The translations under genes and the position numbers were made by a program. Of a DNA stretch of 64,000 nucleotides, positions 33,985-41,801 are shown in pieces; the stretch's first letter is position 1, and every line of letters begins with the position of its first letter. Origin of the DNA: Cyclobacterium marinum DSM 745 (lineage in GTDB: Bacteria > Bacteroidota > Bacteroidia > Cytophagales > Cyclobacteriaceae); NCBI RefSeq assembly GCF_000222485.1, contig NC_015914.1:2552501-2616500 (forward strand). Direction: 5' to 3'. The notes under the pieces were generated by a model. The model was not told the DNA's origin, ran no database searches, and worked only from the letters and a program-made list of their open reading frames with translations.

Positions 33985-34914
33985 ATGAAAAATTTCGCTT
34001 TAAAAACATTTAAATTTTTACTTTTTGCCGGCTTGTTTTATCTAGTCACCCTGATTTTATGGGGCGAATTGGTACCCCAGTTATTAAAGCCCAATCTTAA
34101 TTATAAGATTGGTGCTAATGGACATTTATATTCAAGGGTTTCTGAGATCAAAAATTTTAAAGATGTAGATATTTTATTCCTAGGATCATCTCATACCTAT
34201 CGGGGGTTTGATCCAAGAATTTTTTCAGAATATGGGTACAAAAGCTTTAACTTGGGCTCTAGTGCTCAATCACATATTCAAACAAAAGTTCTTTTTGACA
34301 GGTATTTTGAGACCTTGAACCCCAAGGTTGTGATATACGAAGTTTATCCTGCTACCTTCCACTTTGACGGAGTAGAGTCATCTCTGGACTTAATTTCCAA
34401 TGATAAAAATGATTTTTATTCGTTGGAAATGGTTTTAAAAATCAATAACATTAAGACCTATAACACCTTTTTTTATTGCGTTATACGAGATTTTTTAGGA
34501 TTAAACGAATCGTTCACGGAGTCTCCGTATAAAGGTAATAATAAGTATATATCAGGCGGATATGTGGAAAATAAAATGGATTATTTTAAACCTTATCCAT
34601 TGGAAGAAAAAGAGGTAACAATAAAAGATTCTCAATTTGAACCTTTTGTTGAAATAGTTGAGGAGTTGAAACAAAGGAATATTGAGTTAGTACTAGTTTA
34701 CGCACCGATTCCAAGAGTTAATTATGACAGCTATACGAATACAAAGTATTTTGACAGCTTAATGAGTACTTATTCAACGTATTACAATTTTAATGAGATT
34801 GTCACTTTAGAAGATTCAGTGCATTTTATTGATTCTCATCACCTAAATCAAAATGGAGTAGAAGAGTTCAATAAAAAACTAATTGAAATATTAGAAAAAG
34901 ATAATGCATTGTAA
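33985..34914 (+). CDS. SGNH/AlgJ-like membrane-anchored O-acetylation partner
   Basis: A 309-residue protein with an N-terminal signal anchor (LLFAGLFYLVTLILW). GSSHTYRGFDPR carries a GxS-type serine of the SGNH fold; DSHHLNQNGVEEFNKK near the C terminus is the D-x-x-H block. It would complete the acyl transfer begun by the MBOAT protein, on the periplasmic side. It is the second gene of a two-gene operon. The exact hydrolase or transferase role is inferred. Confidence 0.8.
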   Translation: MKNFALKTFKFLLFAGLFYLVTLILWGELVPQLLKPNLNYKIGANGHLYSRVSEIKNFKDVDILFLGSSHTYRGFDPRIFSEYGYKSFNLGSSAQSHIQTKVLFDRYFETLNPKVVIYEVYPATFHFDGVESSLDLISNDKNDFYSLEMVLKINNIKTYNTFFYCVIRDFLGLNESFTESPYKGNNKYISGGYVENKMDYFKPYPLEEKEVTIKDSQFEPFVEIVEELKQRNIELVLVYAPIPRVNYDSYTNTKYFDSLMSTYSTYYNFNEIVTLEDSVHFIDSHHLNQNGVEEFNKKLIEILEKDNAL

Positions 34915-34980
34915 GGAGAAAAAGCTATATTTTTATTAAAAAAATCACTCCAATCCTCAGACAAGCAAATAGGCTTTCCT

Positions 34981-35664
34981 ATGCTATCCAACAATACTCT
35001 TGAGTACATCGCAGTCCTTGAACAGGAATTTAGTCGCCATGCCAATAGGCAACTGGCATTGCAGCAAGAGGCTTATTTGCGGCATCAATTCCGGTTTTTT
35101 GGTATTTCAACCCAGCAAAGAAGAGCGCTCCAAAAACCCTTCTTACAAAAATCCATGTTGCCCCCAAAAACTGAACAGCATGGATTGGTAAAGGTTTTAT
35201 GGAATAAAAACGAACGCGAGTTTCACTATTTTGGACAAGAACTATCCATTAAGTATTTGAAAGCTACCGAGAAAGAAGACATATTGCTCTATGAGCATAT
35301 GGTTGCGAATCAATCTTGGTGGGATACGGTAGATATGATTGCCAATAAATTGATGGGCAATTATTTCCTGCTTTTTCCGGAAGAGAGGAAGGAACACATA
35401 GACAAATGGTTGAAGTCCAATAATATTTGGTTGCAAAGGAGTGCCCTGCTGTTTCAGTTGAAGTACAAAGATAAAATGGATCTTGACCTTCTGGAACATT
35501 GCATTCGGCATCTCCTAGGTTCCAATGAGTTTTTTATCAATAAAGCCGTTGGCTGGATATTACGGGAATACAGCCGTACGGACGCAAATTGGGTGAAGAA
35601 ATTTGTAAGGGAAACGTCCTTAAGTCCTTTAAGCAAAAGAGAGGCCTTAAGGTTGATTTCTTGA
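34981..35664 (+). CDS. DNA alkylation repair protein (AlkD-like)
   Basis: A 227-residue all-helical HEAT-like protein matching the AlkD family: QFRFFGISTQQRRAL, WWDTVDMIANKLMG (family Trp and Asp used near the lesion) and LLGSNEFFINKAVGWILREYSR. AlkD excises alkylated purines such as 7-methylguanine without base flipping. Single-gene unit between the acylation operon and an EEP hydrolase. Confidence 0.9.
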   Translation: MLSNNTLEYIAVLEQEFSRHANRQLALQQEAYLRHQFRFFGISTQQRRALQKPFLQKSMLPPKTEQHGLVKVLWNKNEREFHYFGQELSIKYLKATEKEDILLYEHMVANQSWWDTVDMIANKLMGNYFLLFPEERKEHIDKWLKSNNIWLQRSALLFQLKYKDKMDLDLLEHCIRHLLGSNEFFINKAVGWILREYSRTDANWVKKFVRETSLSPLSKREALRLIS

Positions 35665-35849
35665 AATATAGAAGGAAAAGATCACTTTGGCTACAATTTT
35701 TATGTTAACCTCTAGTCCTTCTAATAAATTGATCTCTAAAGATCTGTCTTTGTTCAAAAGCTTTTTGAGACCGGGCTTAAGGGGTCTGAATGTAAAATTA
35801 GGTTGCTTTTGCTTCGCTGATTTAATACTTTTCCGAAAAAATTAGCCTG

Positions 35850-36764
35850 ATGAATCGAATACTATTTTTCTTGACCTTCCTTTTAATGATCAATGCCTGC
35901 ACTGAAAAAAAAGAGGAAGTGACTTTTAAAGTGATGGCATGGAATATCTTACATGGGGGCAATGATATACCAAAGGGCCCTGAGGAGGTCATTCACATCA
36001 TTCAGGAAATAGATCCGGATGTAATATTGATGGTAGAAACTTATGGTTCAGGCAAAAGAATTGCAGATTCTCTGGGATATAATTTTCATTTAATTGCTGA
36101 GGAGGGGACTGCCTTGGATGATAAAAACATCAACTTATCCATATTCTCTAAGTTCCCCTTTGGTGAGCGTATAGACACTAAATTCCCTTTTTATTTTGGA
36201 GGACGAGAAGTTTTAATAAATGGTCGAACAATCCGCTTTTTTTCTAACTGGTTTCATTATTTACCTTGGGAAAATGAACCTGAAGAAATGGGGATGAGTA
36301 CCGCTGAATTGCTTGATTGGGAAAAGACAGAAACCCGTTACAATATGATTCAAAAGGTTCTTCCCTACCTCAAAAAATACAGTGCCTCCACTGATTCAAT
36401 TCCTGTGATTTTCGGGGGTGATTTGAATAGCCCTTCACATTTGGATTGGGGAGAAGAGACCAAGGAAATTCACAATGGATTGCAGGTTCCCTGGTACAGT
36501 ACCAAGGTTTTAGAAGAATTAGGTTTGATTGATACTTACAGAACTTTACATCCTGACCCGATATCCCATCCGGGGATCACTTGGGACAGTAAAGGGGTGA
36601 AAGATGAACACCGGATAGACTATATATTTTATAAGGGGGATGCCTTAAAGCCCGTTGCTTCAGATTCCCACAATGCACACTTGGGTGAACCCTTTTCCAT
36701 CAATGGCAAAACTTTTCCTTACCCTTCAGATCATGGATTTGTTGTGACTACTTTCACCTTTTAA
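35850..36764 (+). CDS. Endonuclease/exonuclease/phosphatase-family lipoprotein
   Basis: A 304-residue secreted lipoprotein (signal ending LMINACTEKK) with EEP landmarks: MAWNILHGG, VILMVET, GGDLNSPSHLDW, HRIDYIFY and PSDHGFVVTTF, which supply metal and catalytic residues. Possible substrates are phosphoesters, nucleic acids or lipids outside the cell. It converges with the FNT gene, overlapping by 4 nt. Confidence 0.85.
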   Translation: MNRILFFLTFLLMINACTEKKEEVTFKVMAWNILHGGNDIPKGPEEVIHIIQEIDPDVILMVETYGSGKRIADSLGYNFHLIAEEGTALDDKNINLSIFSKFPFGERIDTKFPFYFGGREVLINGRTIRFFSNWFHYLPWENEPEEMGMSTAELLDWEKTETRYNMIQKVLPYLKKYSASTDSIPVIFGGDLNSPSHLDWGEETKEIHNGLQVPWYSTKVLEELGLIDTYRTLHPDPISHPGITWDSKGVKDEHRIDYIFYKGDALKPVASDSHNAHLGEPFSINGKTFPYPSDHGFVVTTFTF

Positions 36765-37618
36765 TGTTTGCTTTTTGAAGCATAATGGGACTCGAAAATT
36801 CGATATTTAAATAAGGCAACTACAATGGCCCCACCAATTCCATTACCTAATAGCGTTAGGACAAGGAATCCCAAATAATCGCTAAGAGAGATATGATCCG
36901 AATAAAAGAAACCGGCAAAAACCTCTATATTCCCTACGATGCTGTGGTGAAAACCTACAAAACCTATGGTGCCGGTAATTAGGATAATCAATAAGATTCG
37001 GGTTAAGGCTTCAGTGGTACTGTTTAATAGCCAAGTTAAAAGCCCCATCAGCCAACCTGCAAAAATGGAGCTCAGCAGCAATACCCAATAACTTTGGTTT
37101 AAGATATGAACGGAAATTTTTACCATGGTTTCTCTATCAAAAAGTTTGAGTTGGGAAGCCAAATCTCCTACAAAGAAAACAAATAAAATTCCCCCCAAGA
37201 GATTTCCAATAATGACTATAGACCAGATGGTCAAAAGTTCCAGAATTGACCTTTGACCATTTAAAACAGGTAAAGCCAAAACGGAGGTTTGTTCGGTAAA
37301 CAATATGGATTTACCTAAGATCACCATGATAAATCCCAATGGGTAAACTAGGCCGAATAATTTAAAGATTGTATTTTCCTCAAGATTTCCTTCAAAAGTA
37401 AAAAACAAGGTAGCAACCAACAGGTAACTAAAACCTATTTCCAAGCCGGCAATGCAAGCACTTAAAAATATTGCCCGATTATTTATTTTAAATATCCCCT
37501 CCCCTTCATGTATTACACGGCTAAGGATCTCAGTATATTTCCCCGATTCTTCTATCTCATTGGATTTTTTCTCCAAGTCCTGTTGGTGTTCCTTTTGGTC
37601 TTTGTGTGCTTCCTTCAT
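36761..37618 (-). CDS. Formate/nitrite transporter-family channel
   Basis: A 285-residue membrane protein with six predicted helices and the FNT pattern of polar residues at helix breaks (YPLGFIMVILGKSILFTEQT and IGNLLGGILFVFF). The N-terminal 45 residues are charged and cytoplasmic. It resembles YfdC-type FNT proteins more than classic FocA, so formate specificity is not certain. It is convergent with the EEP gene and not linked to formate metabolism here. Confidence 0.85.
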   Translation of the reverse strand: MKEAHKDQKEHQQDLEKKSNEIEESGKYTEILSRVIHEGEGIFKINNRAIFLSACIAGLEIGFSYLLVATLFFTFEGNLEENTIFKLFGLVYPLGFIMVILGKSILFTEQTSVLALPVLNGQRSILELLTIWSIVIIGNLLGGILFVFFVGDLASQLKLFDRETMVKISVHILNQSYWVLLLSSIFAGWLMGLLTWLLNSTTEALTRILLIILITGTIGFVGFHHSIVGNIEVFAGFFYSDHISLSDYLGFLVLTLLGNGIGGAIVVALFKYRIFESHYASKSKH

Positions 37619-37710
37619 AAATTAAAGATTAGGATTGGATAGAAAATTAGTACTTAGAATTAACCAAGATAAAAAGATTAAGTTTCTTAAAAACCCGAAA
37701 CTTATCAGAC

Positions 37711-38412
37711 TCAACCAATTAGCTTTTCTACGCTTTCTTTGTAAGATTCACCCACTGAAAATTCCAATTCACCCAAAAAGAGACTGCTTTTACGGATGGA
37801 AGTAATTTCATCTATTGCCACCATATAAGATTTATGAATTCTGATAAACTGCTTAGGGGGTAAAATGGAAACAATTTCCTTGAAACTCATCCGGACTACC
37901 AATGGCTGGGTATTATTTTTCAAGTAAAATTTAAGGTAATCCCCATATCCTTTAAGCCATAAAATATCTATAAACTTTAACTTCACTTGGCTGTAATCTA
38001 CATTCACAAAAAAATGGTCGGGGTCTTTGGTCTGATCATTAGTTTGAGCGGTTAACATTCCAAAACGGTCTTTGGCTCGGTTACATGCTTTCAAAAAACG
38101 GTCCATAGGAACAGGTTTTAGCAGGTAATCTACTACATCTAAGTCAAAACTTTCTAAGGCAAATTCTTTGTAGGCGGTGATAACAATGGCCAAAGGTTTT
38201 TTTTCAAGGCTAGAGATAAACTGTAGGCCTGTTAATTCGGGCATTTGAATGTCTATAAAGATAAGATCTACCTGCTGCTTCTGCATTTCTTCCATGGCAT
38301 CAAAAGCATTGTCGCAGGTAGCTACCAAATTTAGGAATGCTATTTTGTTTATATATTTTTTAAGCAGTTCAAGGGCAAGAGGTTCATCATCTATGGCAAT
38401 ACATTTTATCAT
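37711..38412 (-). CDS. LytTR-type response regulator (orphan)
   Basis: A 233-residue regulator. The REC domain (1-120) has the acidic pocket IAIDDE, phospho-acceptor Asp54 in FIDIQMPEL and Lys in PKPV/KPVPMDR. The LytTR domain (about 135-233) contains VRMSFKEIVSILPPKQFIRIHKSYMVAIDEI. No sensor kinase is adjacent, so it is an orphan in this window. It lies next to a secreted-protein gene whose upstream region has three 21-bp-phased repeats, the pattern LytTR dimers bind. Confidence 0.92.
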   Translation of the reverse strand: MIKCIAIDDEPLALELLKKYINKIAFLNLVATCDNAFDAMEEMQKQQVDLIFIDIQMPELTGLQFISSLEKKPLAIVITAYKEFALESFDLDVVDYLLKPVPMDRFLKACNRAKDRFGMLTAQTNDQTKDPDHFFVNVDYSQVKLKFIDILWLKGYGDYLKFYLKNNTQPLVVRMSFKEIVSILPPKQFIRIHKSYMVAIDEITSIRKSSLFLGELEFSVGESYKESVEKLIG

Positions 38413-38612
38413 GAATTGAAGGTTTACGAAAATGCTTTTCTTATTCTATAGCTTATGAAGAATAGTTTGGAATTTCCCCATTTGGTTATTGCTATGCTGT
38501 TAATTTTATCAGCAACGCTTCCTTCTTCAATATATTCGTTTTTACTTTAAAATGAAACTTTCTTTAGCGTGCATCTATTTCAAGCCTCTTGTTTTACTAA
38601 AGATTTGCCATT

Positions 38613-38654
38613 AAAAAAAATCACCTAGCCCTAAAAGATGTGGCCGGGTGATTT
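38613..38654 (-). terminator. Terminator of the secreted-protein gene
   Basis: Stem AAATCACC...GGTGATTT with inner AGCC/GGC pairing; on the minus strand it is followed by a T run. Confidence 0.75.
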
Positions 38655-38734
38655 ATCAATCGAGGAATAAAACTTGTGCATCTCGCTACGGAAATATTGT
38701 ATTCACAATGAGCTCCTGAGCTGCTTTTTTTTGA

Positions 38735-39322
38735 TTAATTAACGTGTATGTTTTTTTGGTAGACTTTCTTGCCATCTTTTACGGTGATAGTATAGTTTCC
38801 TTTGTTGGCTTTTTCAAAATTAAAAGTTTTAACAATATTGGCTTGGCTAATTAGTGTTTCTCCAAAGAACTGGGCATCCGCCTCATTTTGAATTTTGATG
38901 TTCACTTTGGATAGGTCTTTGTTTTCCAAGTTGAGGTGAACCTTTTGGCCTTCTTCTTCAAATACAGAAGGAGTGATGGATTCTATTTTATTGATGCTAG
39001 TAACCATTTTGTCTTTTATAGCTACAGAGTATACTATTGTACTGGCTTCGTTATTCACATTTAGATGGTAAGTACCGGAGTGAAGGTTTTTTAGGTTAAA
39101 TAATTTTGAATAATCAGTATCCATCACATATTCGTAAAATAAGGTGTGTCCATTTTCATCACTGATGGAGACGGAAGATGCTTGGGAAGGTGCATTCATT
39201 TTAAAAACCAGGCTTGTAGCTTCACTTCCCTTGGTCAAACTTGTGCTTGGTTCTTCGGCCATTGAAGTTAAAGAAACTAACATCAATGCGGCAATTGCGG
39301 AACTTTTAAGTATGTTTTTCAT
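38735..39322 (-). CDS. Secreted protein, DUF3244-like, probable LytTR target
   Basis: A 195-residue secreted protein with a signal peptide ending SMAEEP. The body has two Ig-like beta-rich repeats with GTYHLNVNNEAS and GNYTITVKDGKKVY, similar to DUF3244-type periplasmic proteins in Bacteroidota. No catalytic motif. Three direct repeats lie about 95-146 bp upstream (39417-39468). Its product may be cell-surface or matrix associated; function unknown. Confidence 0.7.
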   Translation of the reverse strand: MKNILKSSAIAALMLVSLTSMAEEPSTSLTKGSEATSLVFKMNAPSQASSVSISDENGHTLFYEYVMDTDYSKLFNLKNLHSGTYHLNVNNEASTIVYSVAIKDKMVTSINKIESITPSVFEEEGQKVHLNLENKDLSKVNIKIQNEADAQFFGETLISQANIVKTFNFEKANKGNYTITVKDGKKVYQKNIHVN

Positions 39323-39416
39323 GATAATATTTTTTTGAATGTTTGATTAATAATTGTCTGTTTGTGATTGAATTATGGATCAAACATAAGTAGCCTAAGG
39401 CATCCTTTTTAGAAGC

Positions 39417-39468
39417 TGCGATGAAAGCAAAAAAGTCTGCGATGAAAAAGGGAAAGTTTGCGATGAAA
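39417..39468 (-). promoter_or_regulatory. Three 21-bp-phased direct repeats TGCGATGAAA
   Basis: TGCGATGAAA at 39417-39426, 39438-39447 and 39459-39468, exactly 21 bp apart. This fits the direct-repeat binding mode of LytTR regulators. Confidence 0.7.
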
Positions 39469-39583
39469 AATTTTGGCTACAGGTGAAAAAGTGAGGTTAC
39501 TTGGGTTTTAATGGTTTAGGGTTTTCTAAATAATTAAACTTGACGTGAATATATAAACTTACTTCTTAATATTTGAAAAATTG

Positions 39584-39616
39584 AATGAGGGTAAAATCAT
39601 TAATTTCACCCTCATT
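39584..39616. terminator. Hairpin between secreted-protein gene and GH36 gene
   Basis: Arms AATGAGGGT/ACCCTCATT with a long loop, 67 nt downstream of the GH36-like gene stop. Likely its terminator, though the T run is weak. Confidence 0.5.
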
Positions 39617-39682
39617 TTTCATAAAATAAGCAATCTAATTATGCTAGGCTTAGGTTTCTCTGGTTTTCTTATTCTCTTAAAT

Positions 39683-41770
39683 CTATTCGACTTTTTGAAA
39701 CTCCCAAATTAGGATTTCTCCCGGCGCCAATTCTAATTCCAGTAAGTCTCCACCATGAACGATTGAATTTTTGTTGAGGAGTTCTCCTATAATGGGTATC
39801 AATCGGTAAGAAACCTTATTTTTATGGTGGATTAAATTTTCATCCAATTTTATTTTATACTTCTTATAGGAGGATTTATTTGGGTTGTGGAAGGAGATAT
39901 ATCCTCCTTTATCATTCCACCCACTATAGCCATACACTTCTTGTTTGTTCGGGTCGCCACCATGCATTTGGATATATTTAAAATAAGGAAAGGCATGGTG
40001 AACCCATTTGAGTCCCTCGGCTAAAACATCCCAATCTACCTCAGATAACTCCTGTGTTTTTAAATACAATTCTACAAACCCAGTACCTCTGGAAAGGTTC
40101 ATCATCAGGTAGTTAAAGAAATCTTCCTTGCTTTCACCGGTTTTTGTCTTTTTAGGTTCATGATTAAAAAGGGAATTCATTGGATATTGGGTTTTTTCTT
40201 TGATCCAGGTGTCATAATAAACTCCATCCCTGTAAACAAGTTCCTCGGTTCTGGAACTGCCCCCGGCGGCATCCCCTGCATTGATCATCCAGACAGCATC
40301 TACATACATGAGCCACCAAGGGCTTAGATAAGCGCCGTTTGAAATGACGATATATACTTCAGGATTAATTTGATGTTGTTGCTTGAATATTTCTATAAGT
40401 TTTTCTGTCCCGGCGACCAAATAATAAGTTTTCAATGCATCATATTTAGCATCATTAAGCAGGCTATCTGATGGGCTTAATCCATCGGTGTCCAGCTGTG
40501 GCATTTTCGGTAGGCCGTAATCGCTTCCGTCTAATTCAAATTCCCGAATGTTCAGGTGACCAAAAATCCCATCCAGTTTAAAATAGGTGACTCCCTGCAG
40601 GGTTAAATCCAACATTCTTTTTTCTAGCAAACCCATATACTTGGGACCGGCAATGCTCATCCAATTACCCAAAATTTCAAAACCTTGCCGGCCTAGTGGT
40701 TTTGCTGCCGGCTGAGCACCAAAAAGTAATCCCGGACTAAGCCAAAGTCCAAGATTTGAATCTACTGTCCTCATTTTTTCAAAACTTCCGGAAAAATCCA
40801 TGTCAAACTTTTCATTGATCTTCCATACTTCATCAGACCAGTCTGCATGAATATCTTGCCAACCATCGTCAATTACATATGCATTTAAAGGTGGAACTCC
40901 ACGATTTATTACAAGCTCTTGATGTACCTTATTCACACTGGTGATAAATTTTTCTTTGCTTACCGCTTGGCCATAATCAAACCAGCTATTGTACTGAACT
41001 TGTAGTCTTAGAGGTCGTATCCTGATATTATCAATATAGGCTTGAAAAGTTTTTCCCAAACCATCACTGTCCTTTCCAACCCCTGTTACTGATGAATAGG
41101 TCAAATAAGTATCACCGGCCTTAAGTGATTTTCCCCATAAATAGCCACAGTATGCAGTTTGATCCGAATCTACAAAATTGTCACTTGCAGGGAATTCAAT
41201 GCCCATAAAAATGGGAGCGTTTTGCCCAAAGAGAGGTTGTCCCAACCCCGGTTTCCACTGTGCAGGTCCTTGAGCAGTAATCCGTTTCAGCTGATAAGGC
41301 TGAACCAGGCCTCCATCAATAACATCTAAGTCAATTCGTTCTAATACCAGGTTAATTTCGGTTTTTATCTTTAGGAATTTTCTGGTGTAAAACTCATTTT
41401 CATCCAATGTGTAGGTCAATTCCACAGACATTTTTCCCTGTTTTTCCTTTAAAAGAAAAGTCAGGCGATGTGGTGAATTATCGAATACTCTATCCAGTAC
41501 AAAATCCACTGAACTTAATGTTTCGGATGTGTTTGGTTGATCGGTTCCTTCAGAAACTCTCAGTTGAAACTCAACTTTTGTATGGATTGGAATCTTTTCG
41601 CCTGTCGATTTATTTTCAATTTGGGTGGTTTTTAAAACTCCATCCTGAACCTCAATGGTTTTAATTATATGGCTATTTGAAAGTGTATAAATTTTTTCGG
41701 AATGATTTTGCCCTAAGCTGACAAAAGCGAGAAGGCAATAAAGCCCTGAAAGACTAATTATTTTTATCAT
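39683..41770 (-). CDS. GH36-like alpha-galactosidase/glycoside hydrolase
   Basis: A 695-residue secreted enzyme (signal ending FVSLGQNHS). The catalytic (beta/alpha)8 barrel contains AYVIDDGWQDIH and GVTYFKLDGIFGH, where Asp in FKLDG is the expected nucleophile of GH36/GH31-type enzymes. The C-terminal segment beginning YKKYKIKLDENL is a beta domain. Likely cleaves alpha-galactosides from algal or plant glycans. It is downstream of a second GH gene (31-nt gap), so they are an operon. Confidence 0.8.
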   Translation of the reverse strand: MIKIISLSGLYCLLAFVSLGQNHSEKIYTLSNSHIIKTIEVQDGVLKTTQIENKSTGEKIPIHTKVEFQLRVSEGTDQPNTSETLSSVDFVLDRVFDNSPHRLTFLLKEKQGKMSVELTYTLDENEFYTRKFLKIKTEINLVLERIDLDVIDGGLVQPYQLKRITAQGPAQWKPGLGQPLFGQNAPIFMGIEFPASDNFVDSDQTAYCGYLWGKSLKAGDTYLTYSSVTGVGKDSDGLGKTFQAYIDNIRIRPLRLQVQYNSWFDYGQAVSKEKFITSVNKVHQELVINRGVPPLNAYVIDDGWQDIHADWSDEVWKINEKFDMDFSGSFEKMRTVDSNLGLWLSPGLLFGAQPAAKPLGRQGFEILGNWMSIAGPKYMGLLEKRMLDLTLQGVTYFKLDGIFGHLNIREFELDGSDYGLPKMPQLDTDGLSPSDSLLNDAKYDALKTYYLVAGTEKLIEIFKQQHQINPEVYIVISNGAYLSPWWLMYVDAVWMINAGDAAGGSSRTEELVYRDGVYYDTWIKEKTQYPMNSLFNHEPKKTKTGESKEDFFNYLMMNLSRGTGFVELYLKTQELSEVDWDVLAEGLKWVHHAFPYFKYIQMHGGDPNKQEVYGYSGWNDKGGYISFHNPNKSSYKKYKIKLDENLIHHKNKVSYRLIPIIGELLNKNSIVHGGDLLELELAPGEILIWEFQKVE

Positions 41771-41801
41771 TTTAATAGGAATCGTAATAGAAGGGATTGA
41801 T

